Shown here one piece after another: positions 25,409 through 41,004 of a stretch of DNA of 64,000 nt. Both the position numbers and the translations under genes were made by a program. The DNA lies in contig OX030962.1 of assembly GCA_943735955.1 (NCBI GenBank), forward strand, positions 8,221,462 to 8,285,461. The letters run 5' to 3'. The notes beneath the pieces are model-generated. The model was not told where the DNA came from. It did not search any database and saw nothing but the letters and a program-made list of their open reading frames with translations. The DNA is from Piscicola geometra. Lineage: Eukaryota > Annelida > Clitellata > Hirudinida > Piscicolidae. The stretch's first letter is position 1. Every line of letters starts with the position of its first letter.

Positions 25409-26877
25409 AACCTCACTTCAACAGTTTAATAATAAATCACTCAATCTTTGGTTATTTTTGTAATAATATATTTTAAATCTTTTATAGGATTTCTAGTGAC
25501 TGTTATAATTTATAATATTTTTTTTTGTAAATAGGACTATTAAACTTGTATATTCACTACACTCAGAAATTCGTAGTGAATAAGATACATTTTAAAATTT
25601 TAAAATCATATTTTATATTTCGCTGTAAATCTTTATGGATAACTTATTAATATTTACATTCGAAAATTTGTTTACTAATGACGTTTTAAATAATTTTTTA
25701 ATTTTCCATAAATGTAATTTCTATATTTTTAACTGATTTATTTAATAAATTTTCAAAATATATAATACGTTTTTAAACTCAATTTGGAATTTAGTCCTAT
25801 TAGAGAGTTTAAATTTATATTTAAATTTAAATGAATAATTTAACCACTGTTTTATTGTTAAACAATAATTTGAAAATAATTTTCTATTATAACTAATTTT
25901 TCTTCCAAATCTATTAGAGTTAATAATATAATAAAATCTTATTTACATTTGAAACTACTACAGCCATCTAACGAATTAATGAGTTTACAATCTTTAAAAA
26001 AATGCTTTATAATACATAAACGATTAAATTGTAAATTTTTCAATGTAAACTTTTTTTTGAATAGTTAACATTATAAAATAAATTTATTTCTTCAAAATTT
26101 AAAAATTCATAGAATACATAATGAAGACACACATACAGATACATACAAACATACATTCATGCAAACAACAAAAAAGCCTTTCTAATCGGTTTATTACAGA
26201 AGATTGTAAACCAATTAACACCCCGGTGTTTTACAATGCAAATTACAAGGCCGCTGTTTAAAACAAAACGGTTCTCCTTTAAAAGTAATATATGCTATTA
26301 AAAAATGAATCTTTTAGGAAAAATAGGTTTCAAAACTTAACATCACCACCACCTTTATGTGAATATAAGAACATACACTGTATATTATACAGCCATCGCT
26401 GATTTTGATTGTCTTTACCTTATAACATCATTAGGACCTTTAAAAAAATAGTAAAAAAACAAATAATTTATTTTTCAAGATAGAATACATCTTAAAAATT
26501 ATAATTTTTTTAAAATTCCAGGTAAATAGGTTTTTGAAAATAACTATTTAAATGTTATTAAAGACATGTTTGTGAATATGGTCAAAAAGGCTAAAATAGG
26601 CACTTTAACAGAACTTGATGGTTAAGTCTAATATGAAAAAATAGTTATTTCAATAATGAAGACATTTATGAGGTTTAAGTAATATAAAGATAAAAAGTCT
26701 TGAAGCGACTACAATAATCAATATGTTTGTTTAACAATTTATTTATTCAAGTGGTTTAAATATTGATAGTATTGCGTTTTAAAAGTTATCATCATCCCAA
26801 CTTCATCATCTTCATCATCATTATAATCATCTTTATTATCATCATCATCATCATTATCATCATCATCATCATCATCA
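25409..26877. other. AT-rich spacer between BTB-BACK and PTPRN-like genes
   Basis: No coding feature recognised. It should contain the promoter of the minus-strand BTB-BACK gene and the 3' UTR of the PTPRN-like gene. A (GAT)n array touches its right edge. Confidence 0.6.
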
Positions 26878-26881
26878 TCAT
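26815..26881. repeat. (ATC/GAT)n array abutting the PTPRN stop codon
   Basis: Plus-strand ATC triplets. In transcript sense the PTPRN-like frame ends AGA TGA, and that TGA is the left edge of the GAT run, so the array begins exactly at the stop codon and forms the start of the 3' UTR. Confidence 0.9.
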
Positions 26882-29739
26882 CTAGTGCATGGACACGACT
26901 CCATGATGGATTTGTTGATGTGTTGAGCCACTGTCGACAAGCTGAACTCAAATTGTTGCTGTTGGTTATGATATTAATATTATTAATAATAAATCATTAA
27001 TAAAAACAATTATAATAAAAATAGTTTTAATTCAGATAAAAATATTAATTAATTATTTAAATAAATAAATAAAAACAATCAGCACCTTGGTCTTAACAAC
27101 ACCCATCCTCTGATCTCTCAGATGTTCCAGAGTGGCCGCCATGTTGATTTCCTTAACTCCTGATGATGATGAGGATGACAGTGATGATAATGATAGAGAT
27201 GGTGGTGATAGTAATAATGATGATAAAATCGATGATGATGATGATAAAATAATAATAAAAACCTTCAACTTATATATAAATAGTTATAATTAATAATGGT
27301 ATTAAAAATCATGATGATGTAGGAGAAATGTAGGACCAGATATGATGCGCTTGATAAAGATATCGATGAGTGCATAAGTGCCAGTCCTGTCCGAGCCCTC
27401 CCTGGGGTGAGGGTTGAGGTGTTGGAGTGTGGTCGCTATGGAGAAGGTAGATTATTAAATGGTTTTATAATTAATTAAAAAATAAATAGTATTGGTTGTA
27501 ATAAACTCACTCGCAGTGTATGATAATCGTCCGTTCTCCACCGCAGGATTTATTGACTTTTCTTGTTTTTTAAAATATTAATTTTCTTTAATTGTTTATT
27601 CGCTTAATGTAAAAAAATATTTAAATAATGGAACATTTAATTTTTAAAATCATGGAAAGATTAATGAAAACTTTGTTTTAAATAAACATATTTTTATTGA
27701 TAAAATAAGAAACCTCATGAAATTTAGAAGAGAAGTGGATGATGAAGGCACGCCAAGCGATTGCCAGTTAAAATAGTGAAAAATGCTAATGGTTCTACTG
27801 TTAGTTTTGATGCTGTTCTTTGTTGATTTTTCGTTTTTATTAATTTTTTTCCTGTTGTTAACAACTCCATTTCTGAATTTAGTTTCACATCCATTGGTTA
27901 TTCCGTTATTATTATGATCATCAGCATCAACATCATCATCGTCATCGTCATCGTTTTTAGGTTTGTTGAGATTGTAAAGCAATAAGTTACGAACAATGTA
28001 GTCTTGGTGGGTGATGTGTTGAGAAATAAGATGAGCCTGGAGGGAGGCATGATGATAATGATGATGGTAGTGTAAGGTTTGATAATGATTTCGTTAGTGA
28101 ATATAATGATGGTTTTAAAAAATATGTAGAAAGCACTTTCAATAAGCAATTAAAAATTAATTTATTTTTTCTTATTAAAATATCGTCACTTCAAAATTCT
28201 GGAAGTTAAACGACCCAGTTTGTGGCCAGTAGGAGTGTGATTGGTCGTTTAATGAGGTCAGATTGACAATTAAATTACTGCCAGATTCCCAAACCATCTA
28301 TGAATAAAATGAATAAAAATAATGACTCATAATTGAATTTTAAAGAATAATTTACACATTTTTATTTTAATGGAAATATTGTAGCTAGGTGAAAATATGT
28401 TTTTTCCTACCATCCATTCTAATAACAACCTGCCAAAAGTCACAGGTGGTGGATGGAGTGGGATTTTGGGTGAAAATGTAAGATGGTTTGCGTGGGTTGG
28501 AATCCATCTGGAGAGTGTAAGTTATATTAATAATTGAATGATTTATTATAATTTAAAATGATTTATATATAGAATAAAAAGAAATGAATTATTAATATTA
28601 GGGAAAAAAATCAATTATTAAAAGTATAAAAAAATAAAATAAATTATTATTTAGTTGAAAATATTATTAACTATATAGCTGGCATTGATGTAATCAGATT
28701 TATTTAAGTTTGAGTCTTTATTCAGTTTAACTCTGTTCTTATCATCTGAAATTATTTATTAATATTAAAAATTATATTAAAATTAATAGAATAATAATAT
28801 TTCAAACAAATAGGAGATTGAATAATAATGCATAAACTGATTACAACTTTTAAACTCATAATACATTGAGATAATAATATATTAAAAATAATACTACTTG
28901 AAAATTAATACTTTAAAAAAATTGAAAAATTTCATACAAGGCAAGCAGTGGATTGAACGGTTTTTGTCAGCATTGCAGGGTATGGTGGAGATGGTGGTGA
29001 CTGTGTCGTCGGCCTGGTAAGCCTGCAAGCCCTCCCACTCCTTGGCCAGAAGATCATGGTTGTTGAGGTACTTTTCCATATAGGACTTTGAGATAAATGA
29101 ATTTTGAATTAAATTAAGTTTGAAAAAAATTTTTTTTTTACATTCAAATTATTTATTTTAATTATAATTTTTTTACTATTATATGAAGAATCAACTTTTC
29201 CTTTTTACCATATATATTTTTTTTTCTTATAGCTCATAGAAGAGGATTTTTGAAAATAACCAAGATAAGGTGTCCCATGGAAATGTTCATGAGGTGCATT
29301 TGGTTGCTGCAGACACAAACTCCAACATTCTCCTCCGTTTCCTCTTCCTCTTTTCCCTCTTCTTTCGCGTAGATGCATGCTTGAGTCTTCTTCAACATTC
29401 GTATTGAGTGAATGGCAGACGTATTTGATGGCAACTTGTCAGAGTTTTCCATATTGTCTATATTATCCTTTTTCAAAATGTTGAACAAATTAAAATCCGA
29501 AATTTCATTTGATATATCTTTTTTGCATTCACTTTGTTCATCAGATACATCTTTTTCTACATAGGTTTTTCTGGTTTCAGTTTCATTGATATCTTTTGTA
29601 ATCATTTTATTAAGCACATCCAAGAAAAATAGTTGATAAAAGTGGATTTTCTTAGTGACAAAGCCATCTTTAAATATTTGAACATCCATCTTGGCCAAAT
29701 CGAACAAGCCACTGATCCATCTGAATCGATTTTTTGCTT
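26878..29739 (-). CDS. PTPRN: Receptor-type pseudophosphatase, PTPRN/IA-2 family (5' part missing)
   Basis: Exons: 29261-29739, 28938-29085, 28672-28745, 28430-28507, 28190-28297, 27714-28036, 27511-27561, 27337-27401, 27086-27159 and 26878-26958; all junction phases agree. The product matches the cytoplasmic part of IA-2, a dense-core vesicle protein. Visible matches are MNISMGHLIL, LLAKEWEGLQAYQA, DYINASYI, DFWQ, MVWESG, YIVRNLLLYNL, GVPSSSTSLLNF, MAATLEHLRDQR and QQFEFSLSTVAQHI. The PTP loop reads HCEEGSDRTGTY, keeping Cys-X5-Arg but not the usual HCSAGxGRTG. The WPD loop reads NWQSLGVP and lacks the catalytic Asp. Family members are catalytically dead; this one looks dead too. About 50 Asp/Asn/Lys-rich residues are inserted after LYNLNK. 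No transmembrane segment, RESP18 domain or start is visible; the upstream phase is 1, so more exons exist. Confidence 0.93.
27160..27255. repeat. (GAT)n-type repeat filling a PTPRN intron
   Basis: Plus-strand GATGAT/GATAAT triplets occupy over half of the 177-bp intron 27160-27336. In transcript sense the repeat is CAT-rich and ends in CAG, so it also serves as the acceptor tract. Confidence 0.85.
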
Positions 29740-31260
29740 CTGATACTCAATAAGGATCTAAACCAAATGTGCATTTTGGTTTTTAACAGGTAAAAGAATT
29801 TTATTTAATGCTCTTAATATTTATATTAATGATAAAAATAAATGAAAAATAAATTATAGGCTATTAATTTAATTCTAGTGTTTGAATGTTCAATGAAAAG
29901 AAAAATAGCGGTAATTTTAAAAATAGATGAAAATAATAATATATAAACTTATTTAAAGCAAAATGGCAATGAGAATATGTTTTAAAAGATTAAGAAGTGT
30001 TGATATTTTATAAAATGCACACATTCTACAATATCTGAACATTCTGTATCTGAACAATTCATTGTGTTTTTTATGATGATAAAAAGAAATAAAAATGATA
30101 TATCTAAAGCGGCGTATGTGGGGCGGGATTTAGAGCCGCATTATATACATTAACAACGAACCTAAGATATTATAAGGAATAAACTCCATAAATCTGACAA
30201 ATTATACCTCATGTTAGCATGCTTCTGATATGTGATACAACCGGATTTCAAGAAATATATACGTATAAATGCAATAAAGTAGCTTGTCTTTGGAAAGGTT
30301 GGCTTTGAAAGAAGGATGAAGCTTCAGTCCTAGGACTTTAAAAGGTTTAGAAGGTAATTTTAATTATTTAAATAGAACATTAAGTTAAGATAACTTTTAT
30401 AAAGTTTTATTTCGGATTATTCGTAATTTTCAACTATTTGAAATTATTTTTTTCCTTTTTTAAGTTTAATTTCAATTTTTTTGTCTTATTTTATTGCTAT
30501 ATTTCGAAATAAAGTGTAAAAAAGAACAAAAGATGAGTTATAATGTCACGCGATTGTGAAAAAAGACAAGAGAAAATCTTGAAAAACCCGGTAAAAGCCT
30601 AGAGGATTGAATTAGAAATTTATTGAAACTGGATTAAAAACTTAAGTTTTTTCGTTAAAATAAAAAAAAATATATTAGAATCACATATTGAAGAGAATTT
30701 GTAATATTCAATGAGTTTTTGCATAGTGAAAAATAATTTTAAAATATATCGATAAAATTATTAATTGAAAAAAGATTTATGGCTGAAAGACCTTTTTTTG
30801 TCCTTTAAGGCACAATATATTTATTAAACTGACCGTTCACAATTATTTTATAAGTGATAATTTTCATAAATATATCCTAGTTTATTATTTTTCTTAGATT
30901 TCATCACCTTTCTGAGAGGGTCACATAAAAGTATCACTAATGTATCTAGAATTCCTAATTTGATGCAAAAAAAATAAGGCAAACATTTATCAAAGGAAAA
31001 GCAAAAAATACGAATAAAAAATAGTATTATTTAAATAAATATATATCAAATAAAAAAATGCAATAAAACAAGTTTCAAAATCGATTTTTGAAACAAACGA
31101 AAAAAAACTTTGAAAATTACTTGATGAAAGCTGCAGAACATCTTCCTTTCGTAATTAACTTTGAGGCTCGAGGCTTGAAATTAAAAAGATATTTTCACCT
31201 GATCTGCAATTTCTCAACAACAAAAAACGGCAGAAAAAACTCATAAATATAGATAACTAC
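29740..31260. other. Region that should hold 5' exons of the PTPRN-like gene
   Basis: No long open frame. A few acceptor/donor-bounded minus-strand segments (for example near 31105-31165) are too short to support. It is presumably intronic if the signal-peptide exon at 31261-31319 belongs to the PTPRN-like gene. Confidence 0.4.
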
Positions 31261-31319
31261 CTGAATGGATTCACCAGTGCAATAAAACTGTGAAATAGTA
31301 GTCGTATCACCCTCAGCAT
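31261..31319 (-). CDS. Possible signal-peptide first exon of the PTPRN-like gene
   Basis: An ATG at 31319 opens a 19-residue hydrophobic frame beginning MLRVIRLLFHSFIALV and ends in a consensus donor (AG|GTAGTT, phase 2). It would suit the signal peptide of the receptor downstream on the same strand. The link is inference: the exons between are not resolved and short hydrophobic frames are easy to find by chance. Confidence 0.35.
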
Positions 31320-31324
31320 TTCTA

Positions 31325-31400
31325 CATCATCATCATCAGCAGCAGTAGAAGTTACATCATCATCATCATCATCATTGTCATCATCATTGTCATCATCATC
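31325..31400. repeat. CAT/CAG-rich repeat at the CCN 5' end
   Basis: Plus-strand CATCATCAT and CAGCAG triplets lie immediately before the CCN start ATG at 31408, in its presumed 5' UTR. It gives a Ser-rich in-frame extension lacking an ATG. Confidence 0.85.
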
Positions 31401-31407
31401 CTCAATA

Positions 31408-35779
<4,372 letters not shown>

Positions 35780-36931
35780 AGAAGACTGCGATGGGCAGAA
35801 GGAGGTTGAAGATGGAAGTGGCAAAATGGGATGTTTTAGTTGATTATTTAGATTATTGGTACGGATTTTATGAGCGTTTTGTATAAATGTTTGACAATTT
35901 TAGAACGTTCTCTGATTAAAACTCTCTTTTATGAATCTCTCTTACATATGAAATTTTTCATAAAGCATTAAATTCTTCATTTTAAAAATCATTACTAAAA
36001 AGCTTCTTTGAATTGCGGAGAAGATTTTTTAAGGTCTTCTCAATCAATCATACTGCATTCATTGATGAATAGGACGTCCTTAGAAGATCACCAGTTTAAT
36101 TTTTTCCATTTCTGCTTTCGTATTAATCATAGATTTTTGGGAATATATAAGTTTTACCATTTTATTTTTAATTCTTAAAGTTTCGAATGGATATGAAATA
36201 TCATTTGCTCAAAACTTTCGTATAAATACAATGTAATTATATTTTTAAACTTTATTTTAATAAAATCTTCTAAAATAAACACTTAAAAAAATAATTTATC
36301 TTCTTTATTAGGTTATTGATAAAATTACTATTTTAAGTATTCTATTTTTACGAGTAGTATCATAAAAGATAATTTAAAGAATTCATCATTTTAAGTTAAT
36401 TTCTGGAAGTTAAATAAAATTTGAAAATACTAACGTTAAATTTTTTTTATCAAAATACTTTGGTGATAAACATTTTTGTAAATATAATTGAATTTGGATA
36501 AAGTAGAAATTTATTTAGTATCGCATCTAGCGTTTGAATCAGTTTTAAATTTACAAGGATGAACACAATTTGCTGACCAGAGTCGTAAACTATGAAATTC
36601 ATCCGTTTATCACTAACAGTTTTGCATTCATTTATAGAAAATAAAAAAAACGTCCTCTTGATGTGGTTTTGAAGTAAAACTATTGTACCCTTTTAAGGCC
36701 TTTTTAGTTGTTTTTGTTTCTCAACTTATTTTTATTTTGTTTGACTTTAAAACACAAGTATTGGTTTGATGAAAAATCAAAATATTTATTTGAATATGTA
36801 ATTGATTAGTTTTTATGAACGAATTTTCTATTAAATATTAGAAATCAATTTTTAATGTGCAATAAATCTAAAAATCATAAAAGTAACCCAAAATCCACAA
36901 AAATCAAAATATTAAAACCCCTGTCATTTCT
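35780..36931. other. AT-rich spacer between convergent CCN and Cys-rich genes
   Basis: No open frame with a recognisable domain. It should contain both 3' UTRs, since the two genes converge. Confidence 0.6.
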
Positions 36932-37934
36932 TCACATACACTTTACCCTCGGATATTCTCCCTTTACCGGAATTATCTGACACTTTCCTTCTCCACACTT
37001 CAACACGGATTCCATCTCCTGGCAGATGAAAGTTTCATACAGGGATTTTATCTTTAGATAAGGAAAAAAACTCAATTTCTTGTTTAAAAATTTAAAATTT
37101 AAAGCATTTTAAAATAATATAAATGTATCTAAAATCTTGAGCTTTTCTATGAAACTTTTTATGTCAAAATAGATTCTCAAACCTTGCATGGATCCGCACA
37201 GTAGCACACCGGACAGCCATAACTGTCCTTTCTGTAGCCGCTCAAAGGACATTGTTCCTTGCAATTTCGGGAATTGAGAACTTGACAGCCTTCATTTTTG
37301 GATCCTTGAATCGGATCAGAATGGCTAAAAACCAAGCACATTTTACAAATATTAAATTTTAAACTTAATAAAGAAAAATCATAAGCTTGACAAGTGTCCT
37401 TTAAATTTATTTTGAAATCTAAAAATAAAAAATTTTCAACACTTACTTTTCTTGCAGTAAGCGCTTCTTAAATTGCATCTGGTTTTCATGCATTTGATAG
37501 GCTTCAAAATGCATCTCTCATCCTTGGCACAAATGTCCTTCTGCAATGGGTTCAAATGGTGTTTTAACACTAACCAAAACTTGCTTTCAAATAAATTGAC
37601 GTCAAATAAACAACCCATTGAGGGCATATATTGAGCTGGTGTGTGCAGTAGCAGCCGTCTGGTCCCATTTCATCCCTCATGTATGCCTCAGATGGGTCTA
37701 TTGGCACGTTAGGAACGCAGTTTGTGCACACTGAAAAAAATTAAGAAATTAAGTAAATTATTAAAAGGTTTGATTGTTTACTGGTGACTCATAGTAACTT
37801 TATTTTCTGTATAATTCAATGCTATTTTCGAAGCATATAGTTGCTGAATCTGCAATATGAATTAAGGTCTTACTCTTTCTTCGAGCTGTTGACGTATAGA
37901 GAATGAAGCAGAAGGAGAAAAAAAGTAAATACAT
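36932..37934 (-). CDS. Small secreted Cys-rich antistasin-like protein
   Basis: Five exons with consistent phases: 37874-37934, 37615-37730, 37447-37540, 37183-37304 and 36932-37018. They give 480 nt, or 159 residues. ATG 37934 begins a signal peptide (MYLLFFSFCFILYTSTA). The mature part has about 26 Cys. The fourth exon has NCKEQCPLSGYRKDSYGCPVCYC, shown here in pieces: NCKEQCPLSGYRKD then SYGCPVCYCADPCK. Its spacing fits an antistasin-type domain (C-x3-C-x-x-GY-x(2)-D-x(2)-GCPxCxC). The first mature exon holds PDGCYCTHQLNICP, and the third KDERCILKPIKCMKTRC; I do not recognise these as known domains. Antistasin-type proteins are protease inhibitors or extracellular binding modules, but no target can be named. 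Exon joins are by eye. Confidence 0.78.
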
Positions 37935-38151
37935 GTTTTCTGTTTTTACAAGAACTAAACGACGACGATTTTCACTGCGTTTATATTTAGAAAAGAGCTT
38001 CACAAGGAGAACAATATAACGCTTGTAACTTAATCTAGGAATGAAAGATCCATATAGGAGTAAACTAAATTGTGTGGGCACACGTGAAAAACAATGAGTA
38101 AACACAACTTTGATTAAGCTGATTATAATAGGCATTTCTTTTTAATTTTGC

Positions 38152-38352
38152 TCATATCCAGTTTGCTGAATAGCCGCATCGATCAGGTTCAGCTGCAAGA
38201 ACACAGAGGAACCCAGCCACAGCAACAGCCTGCTTGAATCTTGGTAAATACTTCAAGTTCATCGTCAACACCAGTGACATTTCCTGCACCTCCGGCCGCA
38301 CTCCCAACACAAGTTCCAAGATGTTGATGAAGATTTTGTGGTGATGAGGATG
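38152..38352 (-). CDS. Orphan terminal exon, helical Leu-rich peptide
   Basis: A 67-codon open stretch bounded by a good acceptor (TTACTTCAG) and ending in TGA at 38152. It reads, in part, INILELVLGVRPEVQEMSLV and LPRFKQAVAVAGFLCVLA, resembling one or two HEAT/armadillo-type helices. It is GC-richer than its surroundings, as real exons here are. I cannot find the other exons; PINX1 begins its own terminal exon 700 bp away with its own stop. It could be the 3' end of an unrecognised gene, a pseudogene fragment, or a plus-strand exon, since one plus frame is also open. Confidence 0.4.
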   Translation of the reverse strand, partial: HPHHHKIFINILELVLGVRPEVQEMSLVLTMNLKYLPRFKQAVAVAGFLCVLAAEPDRCGYSANWI

Positions 38353-38514
38353 CTGAAGTAAGAATGATGGTACTGGTGAGGTGCTGGTGGTGCTGTAAGG
38401 ATAAAGATGTTTAATTGATGCTGCGTTGGCGGTGATGATTTTAGATGTGAAGGTTGATTAAATACTTTATTAAGGATACTGTTTTTTTTAGTTAAATTTA
38501 AATAAATATATTTT

Positions 38515-38632
38515 ATAGGACCTGTAGGTGCTTTTATAAGTGTTTTATTTAACAATTTCACCTGTAAGCGCTTTTAATTAGAGAAAAAGCGCTATAGAAA
38601 TATTTTGATTGATCACATTGTTACATTCAAAA
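38515..38632. repeat. Short dispersed element with AGCGCTATAGAAAT core and hairpin
   Basis: It contains a 9-bp inverted repeat (AGCGCTTTT/AAAAGCGCT) around a 9-nt loop, followed by GCGCTATAGAAATATTTTGATTGAT. It also has two diverged copies of ACCTGTAGGTGCTTTTA. Related cores occur near 8690 and 40820. Confidence 0.5.
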
Positions 38633-39059
38633 GAATTCAGTGTCCTTCAAATACATATTTACTTTAAAAAAAATAATAATAATACAGTTTCGCGCTACAA
38701 AAACTATTGTGCATTAATGAAATGAAAAAATCTAATTTTAAAGCTGAAATACAAATGATAGGACATCATCTAGTAATAAGGCACAGCTTTGCTTTAAAAG
38801 CTATTCAAAATAAGTAAATGCTAAAAAAATGTTAATCGAAAAATAAGTGGAGTGGTTATAGATTCACGGCTTAATCAATAACCTCGAGGGCATATGTTTT
38901 TCATGTGGAAATTCTACCATAAGCAAAATGGCAGACTCATTCATCCTCCCAAATAAAATATATAATTTTTCAAGAATTTGAACCGCTAAAATTTAATTTA
39001 TTTCAAATCAAAACATTGCTATTGAAAAATATTTTCATTTTACTAAATCAAGTCTAAAA
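38633..39059. other. AT-rich spacer downstream of PINX1
   Basis: I see nothing beyond a presumed PINX1 3' UTR. Confidence 0.6.
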
Positions 39060-41004
39060 TCATGTTGGTATTCTATCTTTTTTTCTCGTTTTGCGTTCAC
39101 TGCTGCTACCCTTTATTTTCTGAATTTTCTCAACATCCAAGTTTTTATTAGTCTCTATGTCCTGCTTAGAAGCCTCTTCTGAGACGTTCATTAAATTTCG
39201 GTAATTCTTCATTTTTGCTTTTTTCTTCTCAAAATCATTACTTTCACCATAATCATCATCTTTTTCATCATTACTATTTCTTTCATTTTCACGTCGTCTC
39301 TTTTTTTTATTTTTCTTTGATTTATTCTTCTCATCGTTTTCAAATAATTCTCCAGCTTTATTCTTTTTCTTTTCAAGAACTAATTCATTTTCCCCCTCCA
39401 TATTCTCGACAACAACTTCCCCTCTATCACCACCTTCACCACCTATCAAATCACTTTTATCCTTTTCAGCTCTTCTTTTTCTCCTCTTCTCCTTTTTACT
39501 CTCACTCACTTCAGCATCTTTCTCCTCAACAGCATCATTACTAGCGATGATGAACTTAACCTTATCATCATCGCCCTTTTTCTTCTTTTTATCTTTCTTT
39601 CTTTTAGTTTTCTTACTTTCAACCAAACTATCATCCCCAATCTTTTCTTCTTTATCACCTTCTTCACTACCATCATTAGGGCAACCACTCCTATCATTAT
39701 CATAACCACCATCATAATTATCATTACCACCACCAGTCTTATTATTATCATCATCATCATGAGCACCCTTTCCACCCTTAGAGGCTCTCGTGGCATTCAG
39801 CTTGGCCATCTTAGCTGCAAAGTAATCACTCATGTTGCTGCTACTCATGCTGGTCTTGAGGCCAGATTCTGGAAGGGCAACACTCTCCTGTGGACGGTGA
39901 TGATAATGATGATATCCACTGATTAAATGATTAACCTAATTTATAATGTTGATGATGATACTCATGAATATGAACACTAAAAGTGAATTTACATTCAAAC
40001 TGCTAAGCCCTTCAGAGTAGGTCTTTGACTTCTTCATCATTGATTCTTTACCATCATCATCATCACCACCACTTTTATTATTGATATTTTTTTTAATACC
40101 AAAGACGCAATTCATTTCTTCCTGTGTCTTGATGGATAGATTCTTGCTCTGTATAAACTTGTGGTATCTGAGCACACAAAATAATTTGAATATATTATAT
40201 AAAATTATATTATATCATAGACGTAAATACACACATGAATTTTTTGAATAATAATTTATTTATTTGAAAAATACTACAAACTGCGGAATATATTATAAAA
40301 TAAATAAATTAATCACCTAGATTTTGTGTAAGAGCTCTTGGCAGTTTCACTCAAATTAGAAAACTGGTTCTTCTTCTTGATAAACTCACTAGAATCATTA
40401 TCATCATTATCTTTCTTCTTATCATCATTATTGTGTATGGCAGCAAGATTCGCGAGAACAGCTTGGAACTCATCTTGGTGAGATGAAAGTTGGTCAGCTC
40501 TTGTGAGAGAGCAACCAATACCTAGAAAAATTATTATAAAAATAATGGTAAAAATCAATGAAATTTAATTTATGAAATTATAATAGTTAAAATATGAAAC
40601 CTCTCTTGTCACTCTTGCAGTCAACCTTCACATGTTCAACCCTGCCATCTTCTCTCTTTCCCAGTCCTTTTCCACTGCTCCAGCCCATCTTCTCGATCAG
40701 CCGTTGTCCCAGCTTTGAGCTGTCTGTAGAAGTCGCATAATTGCAATTAAAAGAATAAATTATATTCTATAAATCAAAGTTGGTAAGCATATCAATCAAT
40801 CAATCCCTAATTATTTGTATAGCGCCCTTTACAAAGTAAGCATATGAAAGTTAGTAATTGTGGTCTAAGAGATTTTATCGGATTGAAGTTTTTGAACATT
40901 AAATAGGAGGCTAATAATTTTAACAATCTATTTTTACCATTTGCCCACTCGGCACCATTTGGATTAAGAGAATATTTCACTTTCTTTTTTCCCTCAGCTA
41001 ACAT
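39060..41004 (-). CDS. PINX1: PIN2/TERF1-interacting telomerase inhibitor 1 homologue
   Basis: Five exons: 40938-41004, 40601-40723, 40317-40521, 39993-40167 and 39060-39887; 1,398 nt, 465 residues, phases consistent. PINX1 is a nucleolar G-patch protein linked to telomerase inhibition and rRNA processing. The start MLAEGKKK matches the family's MLAERRRK. The G-patch follows (LGQRLIEKMGWSSGKGLG, residues about 26-43), then SSHQDEFQAVLANLAA, YHKFIQSKNLS with CVFG, and MSDYFAAKMAKLN, equal in order to the human protein. After about residue 210 the tail is a 250-residue Lys/Asp/Glu-rich region. It is longer than human PINX1 (328 residues) because of this tail and an Asp/Asn insert in exon 3. The Lys-rich tail fits nucleolar targeting. 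Confidence 0.94.
40788..40850. repeat. Dispersed element tail in PINX1 intron 1
   Basis: On the minus strand it reads GGGCGCTATACAAATAATTA followed by three ATTG steps, the same plan as the copy at 38600. It lies inside the first PINX1 intron (40724-40937). Confidence 0.5.

Noticed and set aside
37800..38135. 111-residue minus-strand frame taken whole
   Set aside because: Only its ATG at 37934 with the signal peptide joins in phase to the next Cys-rich exon; the part upstream is untranslated.
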